Shown piece by piece: positions 9,132 to 18,236 of a stretch of 64,000 nucleotides of DNA (position 1 is its first letter; each line of letters starts with the position of its first letter). This DNA is from JASEGV01 sp947085405 (GTDB lineage Bacteria; Bacteroidota; Ignavibacteria; UBA10030; BY39). The stretch lies in contig CAMTWO010000010.1 in assembly GCA_947085405.1 (NCBI GenBank), positions 1-64,000 of the forward strand, read 5' to 3'. The position numbers were made by a program, and so were the translations under genes. The notes under the pieces were generated by a model. It had not been told where the DNA came from. It ran no database searches and saw only the letters and a program-made list of their open reading frames with translations.

Positions 9132-9164
9132 ATTTTTTCCCTCTCCCGATATATTTACAAACTA

Positions 9165-9202
9165 AAACTCCGATTTCTTAACTATACAAGAAATCGGAGT
9201 TT
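9165..9202. terminator. strong terminator hairpin after the FKBP gene
   Basis: A perfect 15-bp stem (AAACTCCGATTTCTT at 9165-9179 with its complement at 9188-9202) with an 8-base loop, followed by GGTTTTAG. It ends the FKBP transcript and separates housekeeping genes from the decayed restriction locus. Confidence 0.75.
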
Positions 9203-9332
9203 GGTTTTAGGACTCGCACAACATTAAACGGTTTAAATATAATTGTAGTGAGATTGAATTGCAATTTATGTTTGAAATGTTATATTTGTTTAGGCACTGA
9301 ATATTAACATCGTGAAATGAGAAATAAATATA

Positions 9333-9515
9333 ATGACTCCAAAGTTCGTATTTGAAAACCTCGTAAAATACATAGCTAAAGACAGCGTTACCGATGGTAT
9401 AAAGCCTATTTTCAAGTCGGATGACTTTTGCCTTTATCAAGAGGATTGTTTAAAAGTGATGGCAAATTTCTTCGACTCAAGGAACACTTTCATCAACACA
9501 AAAATTTCAGTATAA
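9333..9515 (+). pseudogene. N-terminal remnant of a DNA methyltransferase
   Basis: A 60-codon frame whose residues about 25-45 (IKPIFKSDDFCLYQEDCLKV in part) match the opening of N4/N6-adenine or cytosine methyltransferases of the LYxGDCLEVM type. In intact enzymes this leads within about 15 residues to the catalytic (D/N)PPY motif; here the frame diverges right after MANF and stops, with no PPY motif or SAM-binding motif downstream. I read it as the stump left by a deletion of the modification gene. It stands directly in front of two putative nuclease genes, which supports a former restriction-modification operon. Assignment rests on a short motif only. Confidence 0.5.
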
Positions 9516-9676
9516 TGAGCAATCAAGAATTACTGGATAAAATTTCTTTTTGGTTCGCTCGAACAACAGAATGCTTTGATGATTGGGATTGGGACGGAAA
9601 TGAGTTATTAATTTTCTTAAACGGAAAAATAATTGAAAGATATTCATATCGTGATATAATGGAATTATTAAAATGA
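9515..9676 (+). CDS. small hypothetical protein in the decayed restriction locus
   Basis: A 53-residue acidic protein rich in aromatic residues (FDDWDWDGNELLIFLNGK). Its ATG overlaps the stop of the methyltransferase remnant (TAATG) and its stop overlaps the next gene (ATGA), so the three frames were once translated as a coupled unit. No family recognised. It may be an accessory subunit or control factor of the restriction system, but nothing in it looks like a helix-turn-helix. Confidence 0.4.
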   Translation: MSNQELLDKISFWFARTTECFDDWDWDGNELLIFLNGKIIERYSYRDIMELLK

Positions 9677-10413
9677 AACAATACGAAGCAGTCATACAAG
9701 CATTAGAAAAACTTGGCGGTGTCGCAACATTAGGACAACTTAACCAAGAAACCATGAAGATTAAGGACTGTGAATGGAAAGCAAAAAATCCATTTGCAAA
9801 TATTCGTAGAATAGTTCAACTTGATAAAAATATTTATAAAATCAAACATGGATTATATGGTTTATTGAAGTTTAGAAAAGAGATTGAAGCAAGGGGAATA
9901 ATTGCTGAAACTTCTGAAAACAAAAATACAAGTCAAGTAATCGAATTTAATCATTCATATTATCAAGGCTTATTACTTACCGTTGGAAACTTAAAAGGAT
10001 TTAAAACTTTTGTTCCAAATCAAGACAAGAATAGAAAATTTATTGACAGAAGTTTAAGTGATGTAAGAACACTGGATGATATCCCTGATTTCAGCTACCC
10101 AAATTTAGTTCAACGAAGTTCTACTATTGATGTAATTTGGTTTAATGAGAGAAAAATGCCTCATTCCTTCTTTGAGGTGGAGTATTCTCCCGACATTCAA
10201 AATTCACTTTTAAAATATAACGATTTACAAGATTTTTACACACAAATGTTTATTGTCGCTGATAATAGGAACAAGTCCGAATACGAAAAAAAAATCAGAT
10301 ATTCATCTTTTAAGGAAATTTTTAAGAGAGTAAAATTTTTGGATTATAAGTCGCTGAATAGACAATACGAATTTATTATTGAACAACAAATGTTTCAAAC
10401 ATTAATAATATGA
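9673..10413 (+). CDS. putative winged-helix PD-(D/E)xK-type restriction nuclease
   Basis: A 246-residue protein. Residues 1-65 (YEAVIQALEKLGGVATLGQL through IVQLDKNIYKIKHGLYGL) have the pattern of a HARE-HTH or winged-helix DNA-binding domain. In the second half, IDVIWF (D153) followed 14 residues later by FFEVE (E168, E170) resembles a nuclease core of the PD-(D/E)xK type with ExE in place of ExK, and YTQMFIVADNRNKSEYEKKI looks like the helix after it. It follows a methyltransferase stump and overlaps its neighbours by four bases on each side, as expected for a restriction operon. I infer a restriction endonuclease whose cognate methylase is lost; if active it would need another methylase or be silenced. 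No exact family is claimed. Confidence 0.5.
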   Translation: MKQYEAVIQALEKLGGVATLGQLNQETMKIKDCEWKAKNPFANIRRIVQLDKNIYKIKHGLYGLLKFRKEIEARGIIAETSENKNTSQVIEFNHSYYQGLLLTVGNLKGFKTFVPNQDKNRKFIDRSLSDVRTLDDIPDFSYPNLVQRSSTIDVIWFNERKMPHSFFEVEYSPDIQNSLLKYNDLQDFYTQMFIVADNRNKSEYEKKIRYSSFKEIFKRVKFLDYKSLNRQYEFIIEQQMFQTLII

Positions 10414-10667
10414 GCAAAAATGAATTATTCTGTTTCTATAAATCCGACAGGACTTCTGATTTTCTGAGGATTGATAAAGATGGTTATGCCTACTTCTGGG
10501 GCATCCATATTAATCAAAAAAGAATAAAAATCAACAAACATATTAACTCACTGATTATTAAATATGATTTTACTAAGGGTGAAGTAATGGAATTAGCAAA
10601 TGATAATTGTTTATTATTTTTTGAAGAAGTATACAAAATTAATGCTTCAAAGCAAAGTTTTAAGTAA
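10410..10667 (+). CDS. small hypothetical protein following the nuclease gene
   Basis: An 85-residue frame that starts in an ATGA overlap with the nuclease gene. It is basic in the middle (NQKRIKINKHI) and ends in an acidic segment (LANDNCLLFFEEVY). It is not recognised and has no catalytic motif. Because the region is decaying it could be a real accessory gene or the surviving head of a larger one. Confidence 0.4.
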   Translation: MSKNELFCFYKSDRTSDFLRIDKDGYAYFWGIHINQKRIKINKHINSLIIKYDFTKGEVMELANDNCLLFFEEVYKINASKQSFK

Positions 10668-11127
10668 TTTCAAGGCAATGGGAATCAATGCTTTAAAACT
10701 TTGAAATTCCGAGATGCAACACCTCGATTTTGCTTATGCTTCAAGTTTAATTCGAACATTTTTAGAAGATGAAACGCTTGTCTTAACAATACGAGGAAGA
10801 AAATACACACCACAATTTTCATTTAAAGTAGGCAATCAGCATTTAACAGTCGAAAGTGTTCAAACAGAAGTAGATGCTGGATATGAAGGCAAAAAACAAG
10901 TTGCTCTGATTGAAGCCAAAAATAGTAAAACTAATAATACAATTATTCGTCAATTGTTTTATCCTTTTCGGCAGTGGTCACATCATACAACGAAAACTGT
11001 TAAGACATTATTTTTTGAGAAACGCAAGAACTTTTATTCTATATGGCAATTTGATTTTGGCGACATCAACGATTATAACAGCATTCAGTTAACCAAATGT
11101 AATCGCTACGAAATAATTGAAAAATAA
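10642..11127 (+). pseudogene. restriction-endonuclease-like gene with an in-frame stop
   Basis: The frame from an ATG at 10642 reads into a TGA at 10702 and continues without further stops to 11127. The piece after the stop (137 residues from the ATG at 10714) contains QTEVDAGYEG followed by VALIEAKNS: D54, E67 and K69 form a good D-x12-ExK nuclease core, then IIRQLFYPFRQW, a segment I associate with some type II restriction enzymes. The coding character continues across the TGA (MGINALKL, stop, NSEMQHLDFAYA), so the stop looks like a disabling mutation. The homologous protein is probably larger than what remains. It is possible, but less likely, that translation restarts at 10714. Confidence 0.5.
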
Positions 11128-11141
11128 TTTCATGATACGTT

Positions 11142-11286
11142 GTTGACCAAAAAGTCATTGCGATCCCGACTTCAGTCGGGAGAAGCAATCTCAACGTGTC
11201 GTTTTTCAATTGTATTGAGAGATTGCTTCGTCGTCCGTCAGCCGACGGACTCCTCGCAATGACAGTTTGCTTACTTTTTAGTCAAC
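11142..11286. repeat. 145-bp folded palindromic element with 14-bp terminal repeats
   Basis: The ends GTTGACCAAAAAGT (11142-11155) and ACTTTTTAGTCAAC (11273-11286) are inverted repeats with one G-T wobble. Inside are nested arms: TCATTGCGA with TCGCAATGA, GAAGCAATCTC with GAGATTGCTTC, plus two small hairpins (CCCGAC-ttca-GTCGGG and GTCCGTC-agcc-GACGGAC). The whole can fold into a branched structure. The core resembles the widespread CATTGCGAG...GAAGCAATCT repeat seen in many environmental genomes. The same terminal repeats bound the element at 19087-19233, and the left inner part recurs at 57600. Confidence 0.75.
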
Positions 11287-11292
11287 CTCGCC

Positions 11293-11327
11293 CCAAAAAA
11301 CGAAACCCACAGCGTTTGCCGTGGGTT
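11293..11327 (-). terminator. intrinsic terminator of pruA
   Basis: Read on the minus strand, AACCCAC(GGC) and its complement form a stem (11304-11310 with 11321-11327) followed by TCGTTTTTTGGGG, a proper T-run. It lies about 165 bases downstream of the pruA stop. Bases 11328-11490 between them hold nothing I can identify. Confidence 0.6.
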
Positions 11328-11490
11328 AAATTTTAATTAGAAACCGGAATTCTCTAAAATCTATCTATCTTTTCTCTGATTCTTCCGTCCAGATATCTTC
11401 TATCGTTTTGTCAGGCTCATCAAGACTATTAAGAGTATGTTGCCGAACAGATGAAAGACCAAGCAGTCTCGTATTTTAAAAAGAGCCAGC

Positions 11491-13071
11491 TTAAGTAGTA
11501 CTGATGTTCCGATACTTCATCTTCTTCTCAGCAATCGACTTTGCTTGCATGAACAGCAGCAGATAATCTCTGCCGCCGGCTTTAGAATCGGTGCCGCTCA
11601 TATTAAAGCCGCCGAACGGATGAACTCCCACAAGCGCACCCGTGCATTTGCGGTTCAGATACAAGTTGCCGCAGAAAAATTCTTCTTTTGCTTTTTCTAA
11701 CCGCTTCCGGTTTTTTGAATAGACCGCTCCTGTTAAACCATACTCGGTGTTGTTGGCAATCTCAAGTGCGTGGTCGAAATCTCTTGCTTTAATCACGGCG
11801 AGGACAGGTCCGAAAATTTCTTCCTGCGAAATCGTTCCCATCGGATCTACGTCGGCAATTATAGTCGGACGCAAGAAGAAGCCATCGCCAGACGCAACGT
11901 CGCCGCCGATAATCAATCTGCCGCCTTCTTTAATTGCAGTTTGTATATACTCCAACATTTTTTCCATCGAACCTTTGTTGATAACCGGTCCCATAAAGTT
12001 GGATTGAATTTTTGCTTGTCCGATTGTAATTGTTGAAGCACGGGCTTTTAACAATTCAACCATCTTGTCGTAAACTTTTTCGACTATGATCGCGCGTGAA
12101 CAGGCCGAACATTTCTGTCCTTGAAAACCAAAAGCTGCCAAAGTAATTCCTGCTGCTGCTTCATCCAGGTCTGTAGTTTCGTCCACTATGATGGAATCCT
12201 TGCCGCCCATTTCAGCTACAACGCGCTTGAGCCAGATTTGTCCCGGACGAACTTTAGCCGCTTCTACGTTAATGTGAATGCCTACTTCTTTTGACCCAGT
12301 GAAAGCGATGAATCGAGTTTTCGGATGTGTAACGAGGGTATCACCGACAGCGCCACCGGGTCCTGAAACAAAATTAATTACGCCGGCAGGTAGTCCGGCT
12401 TCCTCCATTACTTCCATGAACTTGTATGCGATAAGAGGAGAGTCGCTGGATGGTTTAAGAATAACAGTATTTCCGCAAACGACTGCAGCAGTTGTCATCC
12501 CTGTGAGAATTGCGAGTGGAAAATTCCAAGGTGGAATTACAACGCCAACGCCAAGTGGTATATAAACCAGTTCATCTTTTTCGCCCTTGAATTGAACAAC
12601 AGGTTGCCTGCCTGCATAACGCAGCATCTCGCGGGCATAGAATTCTAAAAAGTCGATTGCTTCGGCAGTATCGCCGTCGGCTTCGGGCCAGGTTTTGCCA
12701 ACTTCGAGTATCATAGTTGCATTCAGCTCGAAGCGGCGTTTTCGCATTACCTTTGCTGCGCGGAATAAATAATCGGCACGCTTCTTTGCCGGAACGCGTT
12801 TCCATTCTTCAAATTTTGCAAGCGCTACTTCCATTGCTTTGTTGGCGTCATCCGCAGTTCCTTTTTGAAATGTTCCGACTATTTCAGAGGGATTGGATGG
12901 ATTAATAGAATTGAATTTGTTTTGTGTGTAAATTTTTTCGCTGCCGATTATAATCGGATATTCTTTGCCCAACTCGGCTTCGATTTTTTCGATTGCGAGT
13001 TGTTGTTTGCGACGGGCTTCGGGTTTTGAAAAATCAGTGAACTTTTCGTTTTTAAAAGGTTTAATTGCCAT
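11491..13071 (-). CDS. pruA: L-glutamate gamma-semialdehyde dehydrogenase
   Basis: Delta-1-pyrroline-5-carboxylate dehydrogenase, the last step of proline catabolism: glutamate semialdehyde plus NAD+ to glutamate. 526 residues, the RocA-type monofunctional length. Aldehyde dehydrogenase landmarks are clear: PPWNFPLAILTG, GNTVILKPSSDSP for cofactor, FTGSKEVG, the general base Glu in VVAEMGGKD, and the catalytic Cys in GFQGQKCSACSR; the C-terminal EEIFGPVLAVIKA and GVHPFGGFNMSGTDSKAGG are also present. AAGGAAAA precedes the ATG. Proline dehydrogenase is not in the window. The gene has its own terminator downstream and about 300 bases of non-coding DNA upstream, so it is probably a single transcription unit. 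Confidence 0.92.
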   Translation of the reverse strand: MAIKPFKNEKFTDFSKPEARRKQQLAIEKIEAELGKEYPIIIGSEKIYTQNKFNSINPSNPSEIVGTFQKGTADDANKAMEVALAKFEEWKRVPAKKRADYLFRAAKVMRKRRFELNATMILEVGKTWPEADGDTAEAIDFLEFYAREMLRYAGRQPVVQFKGEKDELVYIPLGVGVVIPPWNFPLAILTGMTTAAVVCGNTVILKPSSDSPLIAYKFMEVMEEAGLPAGVINFVSGPGGAVGDTLVTHPKTRFIAFTGSKEVGIHINVEAAKVRPGQIWLKRVVAEMGGKDSIIVDETTDLDEAAAGITLAAFGFQGQKCSACSRAIIVEKVYDKMVELLKARASTITIGQAKIQSNFMGPVINKGSMEKMLEYIQTAIKEGGRLIIGGDVASGDGFFLRPTIIADVDPMGTISQEEIFGPVLAVIKARDFDHALEIANNTEYGLTGAVYSKNRKRLEKAKEEFFCGNLYLNRKCTGALVGVHPFGGFNMSGTDSKAGGRDYLLLFMQAKSIAEKKMKYRNISTT

Positions 13072-13372
13072 AACTTTTCCTTGTTTTAGGTTAGTTTTAC
13101 ATTCGTATTCTTATTGTAACTCTTGCAAATATAAGAAATTATTGGATTTGTTGCCATTTAATTTGATGTTCCTCATACAAAGCCTTATGTTTGAAAAATC
13201 CCAAATTCTAATTACGAAATTCGAAACAAATTCGAAGAATCAAATCGGAAAAAAAAATGAATATATTACAGTAACAATCTTTTTATTGAATTACGTGAGC
13301 CCCACCAATTACCATTTCGGGAAACTTACGGAATTGTCAAAATATATAAATGACCAACTATCAAACAAAAAT
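13072..13372. other. gap between the GH3 fusion gene and pruA
   Basis: 301 AT-rich bases. The end near 13072 must hold the pruA promoter (minus strand) but I see no convincing -35/-10 pair. Short frames here are unsupported. No terminator is evident after the GH3 gene. Confidence 0.4.
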
Positions 13373-16312
13373 TTACTTTACCGCTTCAATCACGATGTCG
13401 TGTAACTCGGAGCGGATTTTAATAATCTTATTATTAGCACGGGTTGGATGCACGCGGTTAGTTAAAAATAGGACAATCAAATTTCTATCGGGGTCAATCC
13501 AAAGCAATGTGCCTGTAAACCCTGTGTGCCCGAAAGATTTTGGACTAAAAAGATTTCCCGCCGAACTGTAGCCGTTCAAAGTTTTAAAATCCCAGCCGAG
13601 TCCGCGTTTGGTTTTTAAATCAGTTCGTTCAGTAAATAATTTGACTGTTTCTGGTTTAATGTATTGAACTCCGCCGTAGCTTCCTCCGTTCAAAATCATC
13701 TGAGCGAATTTTGCTAAATCGGGAGCGGTCGAAAACATTCCTGCGTGCCCCGAAATTCCTCCGAGCAGCGCCGCTGTTTCATCGTGGACAGTTCCGTGAA
13801 CGAGTTTTTTCCGCCATATTGTATCAATTTCTGTTGGGGCAATTCTATGTAACATATCTTGAGAGGGATTGAAAAAAGTGTTATCCATTCCTAATGGATT
13901 AAAAAATTCGTTCTTCAAAAAAACATCTAAACTAAAACCGGTTATCTTTTCAATAATTTTTTCCAGAACGATAAACCCAAAATCGCTGTAAACAATCGAA
14001 TCGCTTGTTTTATAAATTAACTTTGAGTTGTAAATAGAATCCAAAACTTCACCGGCAGACTTGCAAGTGAGATAAAATTTTTGCCAAGCCGGCAGCCCGC
14101 TGTTGTGCAGGAGTAAATTTCGAATAGTGATATTCTCTTTTCCGTTAGTAGCAAAAGCCGGAATGTATTTCGTTACATTTTCATCCAGAATGATTTTACC
14201 ATCATCCAGCAACTTCATAATTGCTGCGGTTGTGCCGACTACTTTTGTAAGCGATGCAATGTCGTATAGAGTTGAATCGGTAATTTCAGGCGAATCGGAG
14301 GAGTAATCCTGTCGTCCGTAATTTTGATGATGTAAAACTTCTCCATCCTTAATAACCATTACTTGGGCGCCGGGGAATGCCTTATCAGAAATTGCCGATT
14401 TGATTGTTCGATCCAGAATCTCAAATTTTTTCAGGTCGGTTGTAGTTTTATCTTCGTGCAAAGTGGTTTTCGAAATTTTTAACCCGCTTCCGAACGCATA
14501 CATTGTAACTCCCGAAGTTGCATCGGGGATTGTAACGGGGAGTTCGCCATTAGCTTTTATTTCGCCGAACAAAATTTCTGTTACAGCTTCGGTCGAAAGT
14601 TCAGTATCTGAATATGCAAAAACTACGGCATCAGAATTTTTTAACAATCCAACGGTGTAAGGATTTCCGAAAGCAACTAAAATATTTTTAGCAGTTCGTC
14701 CGTTTCCTTTTGCAGTAGAGATGGAATTAATAAAATCAATAAGGTTTTGGGAAAGTCCGTAAGGGTTTGTTCTGGTTCGTATCTTCACGAACAAAGCGCA
14801 GATAACAACATCGGATGCACGGGCTTGTGATATTGCTGCATCGAAATCAATTTGATTGCTGCGTGGAGATAAACGGATTGATTTTATTTTATTGCTTCTT
14901 GCTCGAAGTTCTCCTAAAAAATAATCGCCGACTCTCTCGTTCGGATTTGCATTCCCGGGGCGATTGATATCGGTGCGGTAATCATCGGTGTCGCTGATTA
15001 TCAATGCGAGTGTGTTCTTACGCGGATTGATTGGTATTGCGCGTTCGTTCTTTACAACTGTGATTGAAACTTGTGAAATTTCTTTCGCAACTTGCCAATG
15101 TTCAGGAGTGCTGACAACGTCCGAAATTTTATTCACATCAACCAATTTGTTTTCGTCTAACTTCAGCCATTGTTTAACTGCTAAAATTTTTCTGACTGAT
15201 GAATCGATTCGGGCTTGTGAAATTTTTCCTTTCTGAATCGCATCCAAAATTGCATCAATTGCTGCATCTTCATCGGGGGGCAGCAGTAAAATATCGGCAC
15301 CCGATTCCACAGATCGAATTGCCGCATCGGCTACACTAAAAACTTTTGTAACGCCACGCATTTCGAGTGCATCAGTTATTATCAAACCTTTAAATCCTAA
15401 TTCGTTTTGCAGCAAATCGGTAGTTATGTTTTTTGAAAGCGATGCCGGAATCCGCTTCTTCCCATCGAAAGCGGAAACTGCAAGGTGTGCGGTCATTATT
15501 CCCATTACACCTTTATCTATCAATTCTTTGAAAGGGGGGAGTTCAATTTTGTTTAAGCGTTCACGGCTTACATTTAATACTGGTAAGTCGTAGTGCGAAT
15601 CGACATCCGTATCGCCGTGTCCGGGAAAATGTTTTGCTGTTGCAATAAGTCCGTTGGTTTGCATCCCGGCAGCATAAGCTGATGCTATATCGGCAACGAG
15701 TTGCGGCGATTCGCCATACGAACGGGTATTAATAACCGGATTGAGGGGATTGTTGTTCACATCTACTACCGGTGCGAAGTTGATATGAACGCCGATAGCA
15801 CGACTTTCTGTTGCTACAATTTTGCCCATTTGAAAAGCAAGTTCGGGACTTCGAGCGGCACCCACAGCCATTGCTTCAGGGAAAGGAGTCATCCGCCGGA
15901 TTCGCATAGGTCCGCCTCGCTCAAAGTCGGCGCTGTTTAAAAGCGGAACATCCGAGACTTCCTGAAGTTTATTTATTGTTACTGCTGTTGCATAAACATC
16001 ACCCTGAAAAAAACAGAAGCCGCCAACTTTCCGGTTCTTTGCAAGATGTAACATCTTGTTGTATTCATCGCTCCCGGAATTTACAAAATATCCTGTTGCG
16101 CGAGGCATAATCATCTGCCCAACTTTTTCTTCAATCGTTAAACGGTTCAGTGTTTCTTCAACCCAGTCGGTTTTGGTTTCGATAATTTCTTCCACATCTT
16201 CTTTGTCGATGGGGGTTGGTTCTTCGTGTGTTTGTTGAATGTCAACAGGTGCGCGACAGCCGAGGAAATAAGTAATTAGTAAAAAGTAAAAAGTAAAAAG
16301 TAAATGTTTCAT
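13373..16312 (-). CDS. GH3 beta-N-acetylhexosaminidase fused to a serine hydrolase (beta-lactamase-like)
   Basis: A 979-residue lipoprotein with two enzymes. A signal with lipobox FLGC covers residues 1-19. The GH3 domain (about 50-400) has the NagZ signature KHFPGHGDTDVDSH (from 227; His and Asp act in the acid/base dyad) and LIITDALEM with the nucleophile Asp. A GH3 C-terminal domain follows (about 410-610). Residues from about 640 are a class C beta-lactamase/penicillin-binding-type domain: S687 in SLTK, YSDFG as the YxN equivalent and HTGFTG as the KTG equivalent. This fusion is known in Bacteroidota and points to muropeptide or cell-wall fragment processing outside the inner membrane. 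The GlcNAc-kinase-like gene immediately upstream (24 bases from the stop to this ATG) fits an amino-sugar recycling unit. Confidence 0.88.
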   Translation of the reverse strand: MKHLLFTFYFLLITYFLGCRAPVDIQQTHEEPTPIDKEDVEEIIETKTDWVEETLNRLTIEEKVGQMIMPRATGYFVNSGSDEYNKMLHLAKNRKVGGFCFFQGDVYATAVTINKLQEVSDVPLLNSADFERGGPMRIRRMTPFPEAMAVGAARSPELAFQMGKIVATESRAIGVHINFAPVVDVNNNPLNPVINTRSYGESPQLVADIASAYAAGMQTNGLIATAKHFPGHGDTDVDSHYDLPVLNVSRERLNKIELPPFKELIDKGVMGIMTAHLAVSAFDGKKRIPASLSKNITTDLLQNELGFKGLIITDALEMRGVTKVFSVADAAIRSVESGADILLLPPDEDAAIDAILDAIQKGKISQARIDSSVRKILAVKQWLKLDENKLVDVNKISDVVSTPEHWQVAKEISQVSITVVKNERAIPINPRKNTLALIISDTDDYRTDINRPGNANPNERVGDYFLGELRARSNKIKSIRLSPRSNQIDFDAAISQARASDVVICALFVKIRTRTNPYGLSQNLIDFINSISTAKGNGRTAKNILVAFGNPYTVGLLKNSDAVVFAYSDTELSTEAVTEILFGEIKANGELPVTIPDATSGVTMYAFGSGLKISKTTLHEDKTTTDLKKFEILDRTIKSAISDKAFPGAQVMVIKDGEVLHHQNYGRQDYSSDSPEITDSTLYDIASLTKVVGTTAAIMKLLDDGKIILDENVTKYIPAFATNGKENITIRNLLLHNSGLPAWQKFYLTCKSAGEVLDSIYNSKLIYKTSDSIVYSDFGFIVLEKIIEKITGFSLDVFLKNEFFNPLGMDNTFFNPSQDMLHRIAPTEIDTIWRKKLVHGTVHDETAALLGGISGHAGMFSTAPDLAKFAQMILNGGSYGGVQYIKPETVKLFTERTDLKTKRGLGWDFKTLNGYSSAGNLFSPKSFGHTGFTGTLLWIDPDRNLIVLFLTNRVHPTRANNKIIKIRSELHDIVIEAVK

Positions 16313-16335
16313 ATAAATTGGGAATCTGATTAATT

Positions 16336-17259
16336 CTAAAACTCGAATGCTTTCAGTCCAATAATTGCAGCGCCGAATGCTGCCGGAAATTTTGGTTTCT
16401 GAATTATTATTTGTGGAAGCGAACGCGATATTCGTTCCTTTACCATCTTCGAGTAAACATTTTCGGTTTCGAGAAGTCCGCCCATTAAAGCTACCGGCAT
16501 TTTTCTTTTCGGATGCATCTGCGAAATCAGTGCACGCACTAAATCGGCAAGCTCATTTGCCTGACTGAAAAGAATATTGTGAGCTACGTGGTCGAATTCG
16601 GTTGAAGCTTTGATCACCTTGGAAGCAAACGAAGCTACATCCGCTGAACCGGTGTATATTTTTGAGATGATATCATCCAACGATTTGCATCCGAAATGTT
16701 CAAGAGCTAAGTTTAACAAAGTTGTTTTATCGGCTCTTCCTTCATAAGAGCGGATTGCGGCGTTGAGAGCTTTTAATCCGATTGTATAACCGCTCCCCTC
16801 GTCGCCTAAAATTCTTCCCCAGCCGCCGAGGCGAAAAATTTTTCCGGCTTCGTCTTTGCTTAAAGCTATTGAGCCAGTTCCGGCAATAAGCACAATACCG
16901 TAGCTGCTTGCGAACGCGGCTTCGAGTGCAATTCGGGCGTCGTTTTCCACCGTTACAGCAGGAAGCAATATTTGACTTTTCTTCAGTCCTTCAAGAAGAA
17001 TTTTTTTATCGCTTAACCTTCCAGCCCCCGCTAATCCTAAAACAATAGATTTTATTGAATTAATATCGCAGCCGGTTTTTTTGCAGCAAGCGAAAATTAA
17101 TTTGATAATTGTTTTGGTTGCCTTCTCAACTCCGACTATTTGAATATTTGTTGAAACTGACTTTTCTTCCGCAACTACAGCTCCATCCAGACCCACTAAA
17201 ATAGCAGTAGTTTGAGTGCCGCCGCCGTCAACTCCCAGAACATATTTTTTCTTTTCCAT
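16336..17259 (-). CDS. BadF/BadG-family ATPase, probable N-acetylglucosamine kinase
   Basis: A 307-residue ASKHA-fold kinase. The phosphate-1 loop GVDGGGTQTTAILVG, the middle LGLAGAGR, the phosphate-2 type segment VENDARIALEA, the ATP-binding GIVLIAGTGSIAL and the GGWGRILGDEGSGYTIG loop are those of eukaryote-like N-acetylglucosamine kinases (BadF/BadG/BcrA/BcrD family). Since it precedes a NagZ-type enzyme in the same direction, the likely job is phosphorylating GlcNAc, or a related amino sugar such as MurNAc, released from cell-wall turnover. I moved the start to the ATG at 17259, which begins MEKKKYVLGVDGGG; an ATG eleven codons upstream adds a non-conserved tail. Confidence 0.82.
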   Translation of the reverse strand: MEKKKYVLGVDGGGTQTTAILVGLDGAVVAEEKSVSTNIQIVGVEKATKTIIKLIFACCKKTGCDINSIKSIVLGLAGAGRLSDKKILLEGLKKSQILLPAVTVENDARIALEAAFASSYGIVLIAGTGSIALSKDEAGKIFRLGGWGRILGDEGSGYTIGLKALNAAIRSYEGRADKTTLLNLALEHFGCKSLDDIISKIYTGSADVASFASKVIKASTEFDHVAHNILFSQANELADLVRALISQMHPKRKMPVALMGGLLETENVYSKMVKERISRSLPQIIIQKPKFPAAFGAAIIGLKAFEF

Positions 17260-17429
17260 ATTGTAAGTTCTCTTTTGCTCAAAAAATATCAAATAAAAAA
17301 GTGATATGCAAGAATTTGTTAAATATGCGAAATGAGTTTATATTTCAACTGACTAATGAGAAAATATATATCAACACTTTTTATAGAAGAAAAAAAATAA
17401 AGAACGTTTACGTTCAGAAGGAAAACAAT

Positions 17430-18197
17430 ATGCGCCGTAAGGTAATTGCCGGAAATTGGAAAATGAATAAAGATATACAAGAGACAGTAACTCTCGTAAA
17501 TGAAATAAAAGAACGCTTGAACGGGTTCAACAAAAATGTTGAGGTTGTAATTTGCCCGCCGTTCGTATCGCTCGTGGTTGCCAGCGGATTGATAAAAGGT
17601 TCGATGATAAAATTAGGTGCTCAAAATATGTATCATCAAAACGACGGAGCTTTTACAGGCGAAATATCGGCGAAGATGTTAAAATCGGTTGGCTGCGAGT
17701 ATGTAATTTTAGGACACTCGGAACGCCGGCAATATTTTAAAGAGTCGAATGAGTTTATAAATTTAAAAGTTAAGCAAGCATTAGCTAATAACTTTACACC
17801 GATAATCTGTGTCGGCGAAACGTTGGAAGAGCGTGAATCGGGAGTAACTGACCAAATAGTTTCCACACAAGTAAAGGGAGTTCTCGCCGGTTTGACGCAA
17901 AATGATATTGAAAAAATTGTGATAGCTTATGAACCGGTTTGGGCGATCGGAACTGGAAAAACAGCAACAAACGAGCAAGCTAATCAAGTTCACAAGTTAA
18001 TCCGGAAGTTAGTCGCACAATTATACTCGTGGACGTTGGCTGAAAATCTGATAATCCAATACGGCGGTAGTGTGAATCAGCAAAACGCATTCGAGTTGCT
18101 TTCGCAGTCTGATATTGATGGGGCGCTGGTTGGAGGAGCGTGTTTGAAGGCTGATTCGTTTATTTCGATAATTGGTGCGGCAGGTGAAGTAGGTTAA
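17430..18197 (+). CDS. tpiA: triosephosphate isomerase
   Basis: Glycolytic isomerase converting dihydroxyacetone phosphate and glyceraldehyde 3-phosphate; 255 residues, the normal length. Catalytic residues are visible: Lys11 in AGNWKMN, His in LGHSERR, Glu in IAYEPVWAIGTG, with the mobile loop after it, and the phosphate-binding YGGSVNQQN and GGACLK at the end. The start is the ATG at 17430, with AGAAGGAAA upstream; the frame is open further upstream but that part has no TIM homology. It is divergent from the kinase gene, with about 170 bases between the two starts for promoters. Confidence 0.96.
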   Translation: MRRKVIAGNWKMNKDIQETVTLVNEIKERLNGFNKNVEVVICPPFVSLVVASGLIKGSMIKLGAQNMYHQNDGAFTGEISAKMLKSVGCEYVILGHSERRQYFKESNEFINLKVKQALANNFTPIICVGETLEERESGVTDQIVSTQVKGVLAGLTQNDIEKIVIAYEPVWAIGTGKTATNEQANQVHKLIRKLVAQLYSWTLAENLIIQYGGSVNQQNAFELLSQSDIDGALVGGACLKADSFISIIGAAGEVG

Positions 18198-18236
18198 AAT
18201 TTCCATTATTAAAAACGAAAAGTTTAGTGAATAACG

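Noticed and set aside
12965..13405. 146-codon frame across the pruA promoter region
   Set aside because: It overlaps the pruA N-terminus on the other strand and the rest is AT-rich non-coding sequence without a family match.
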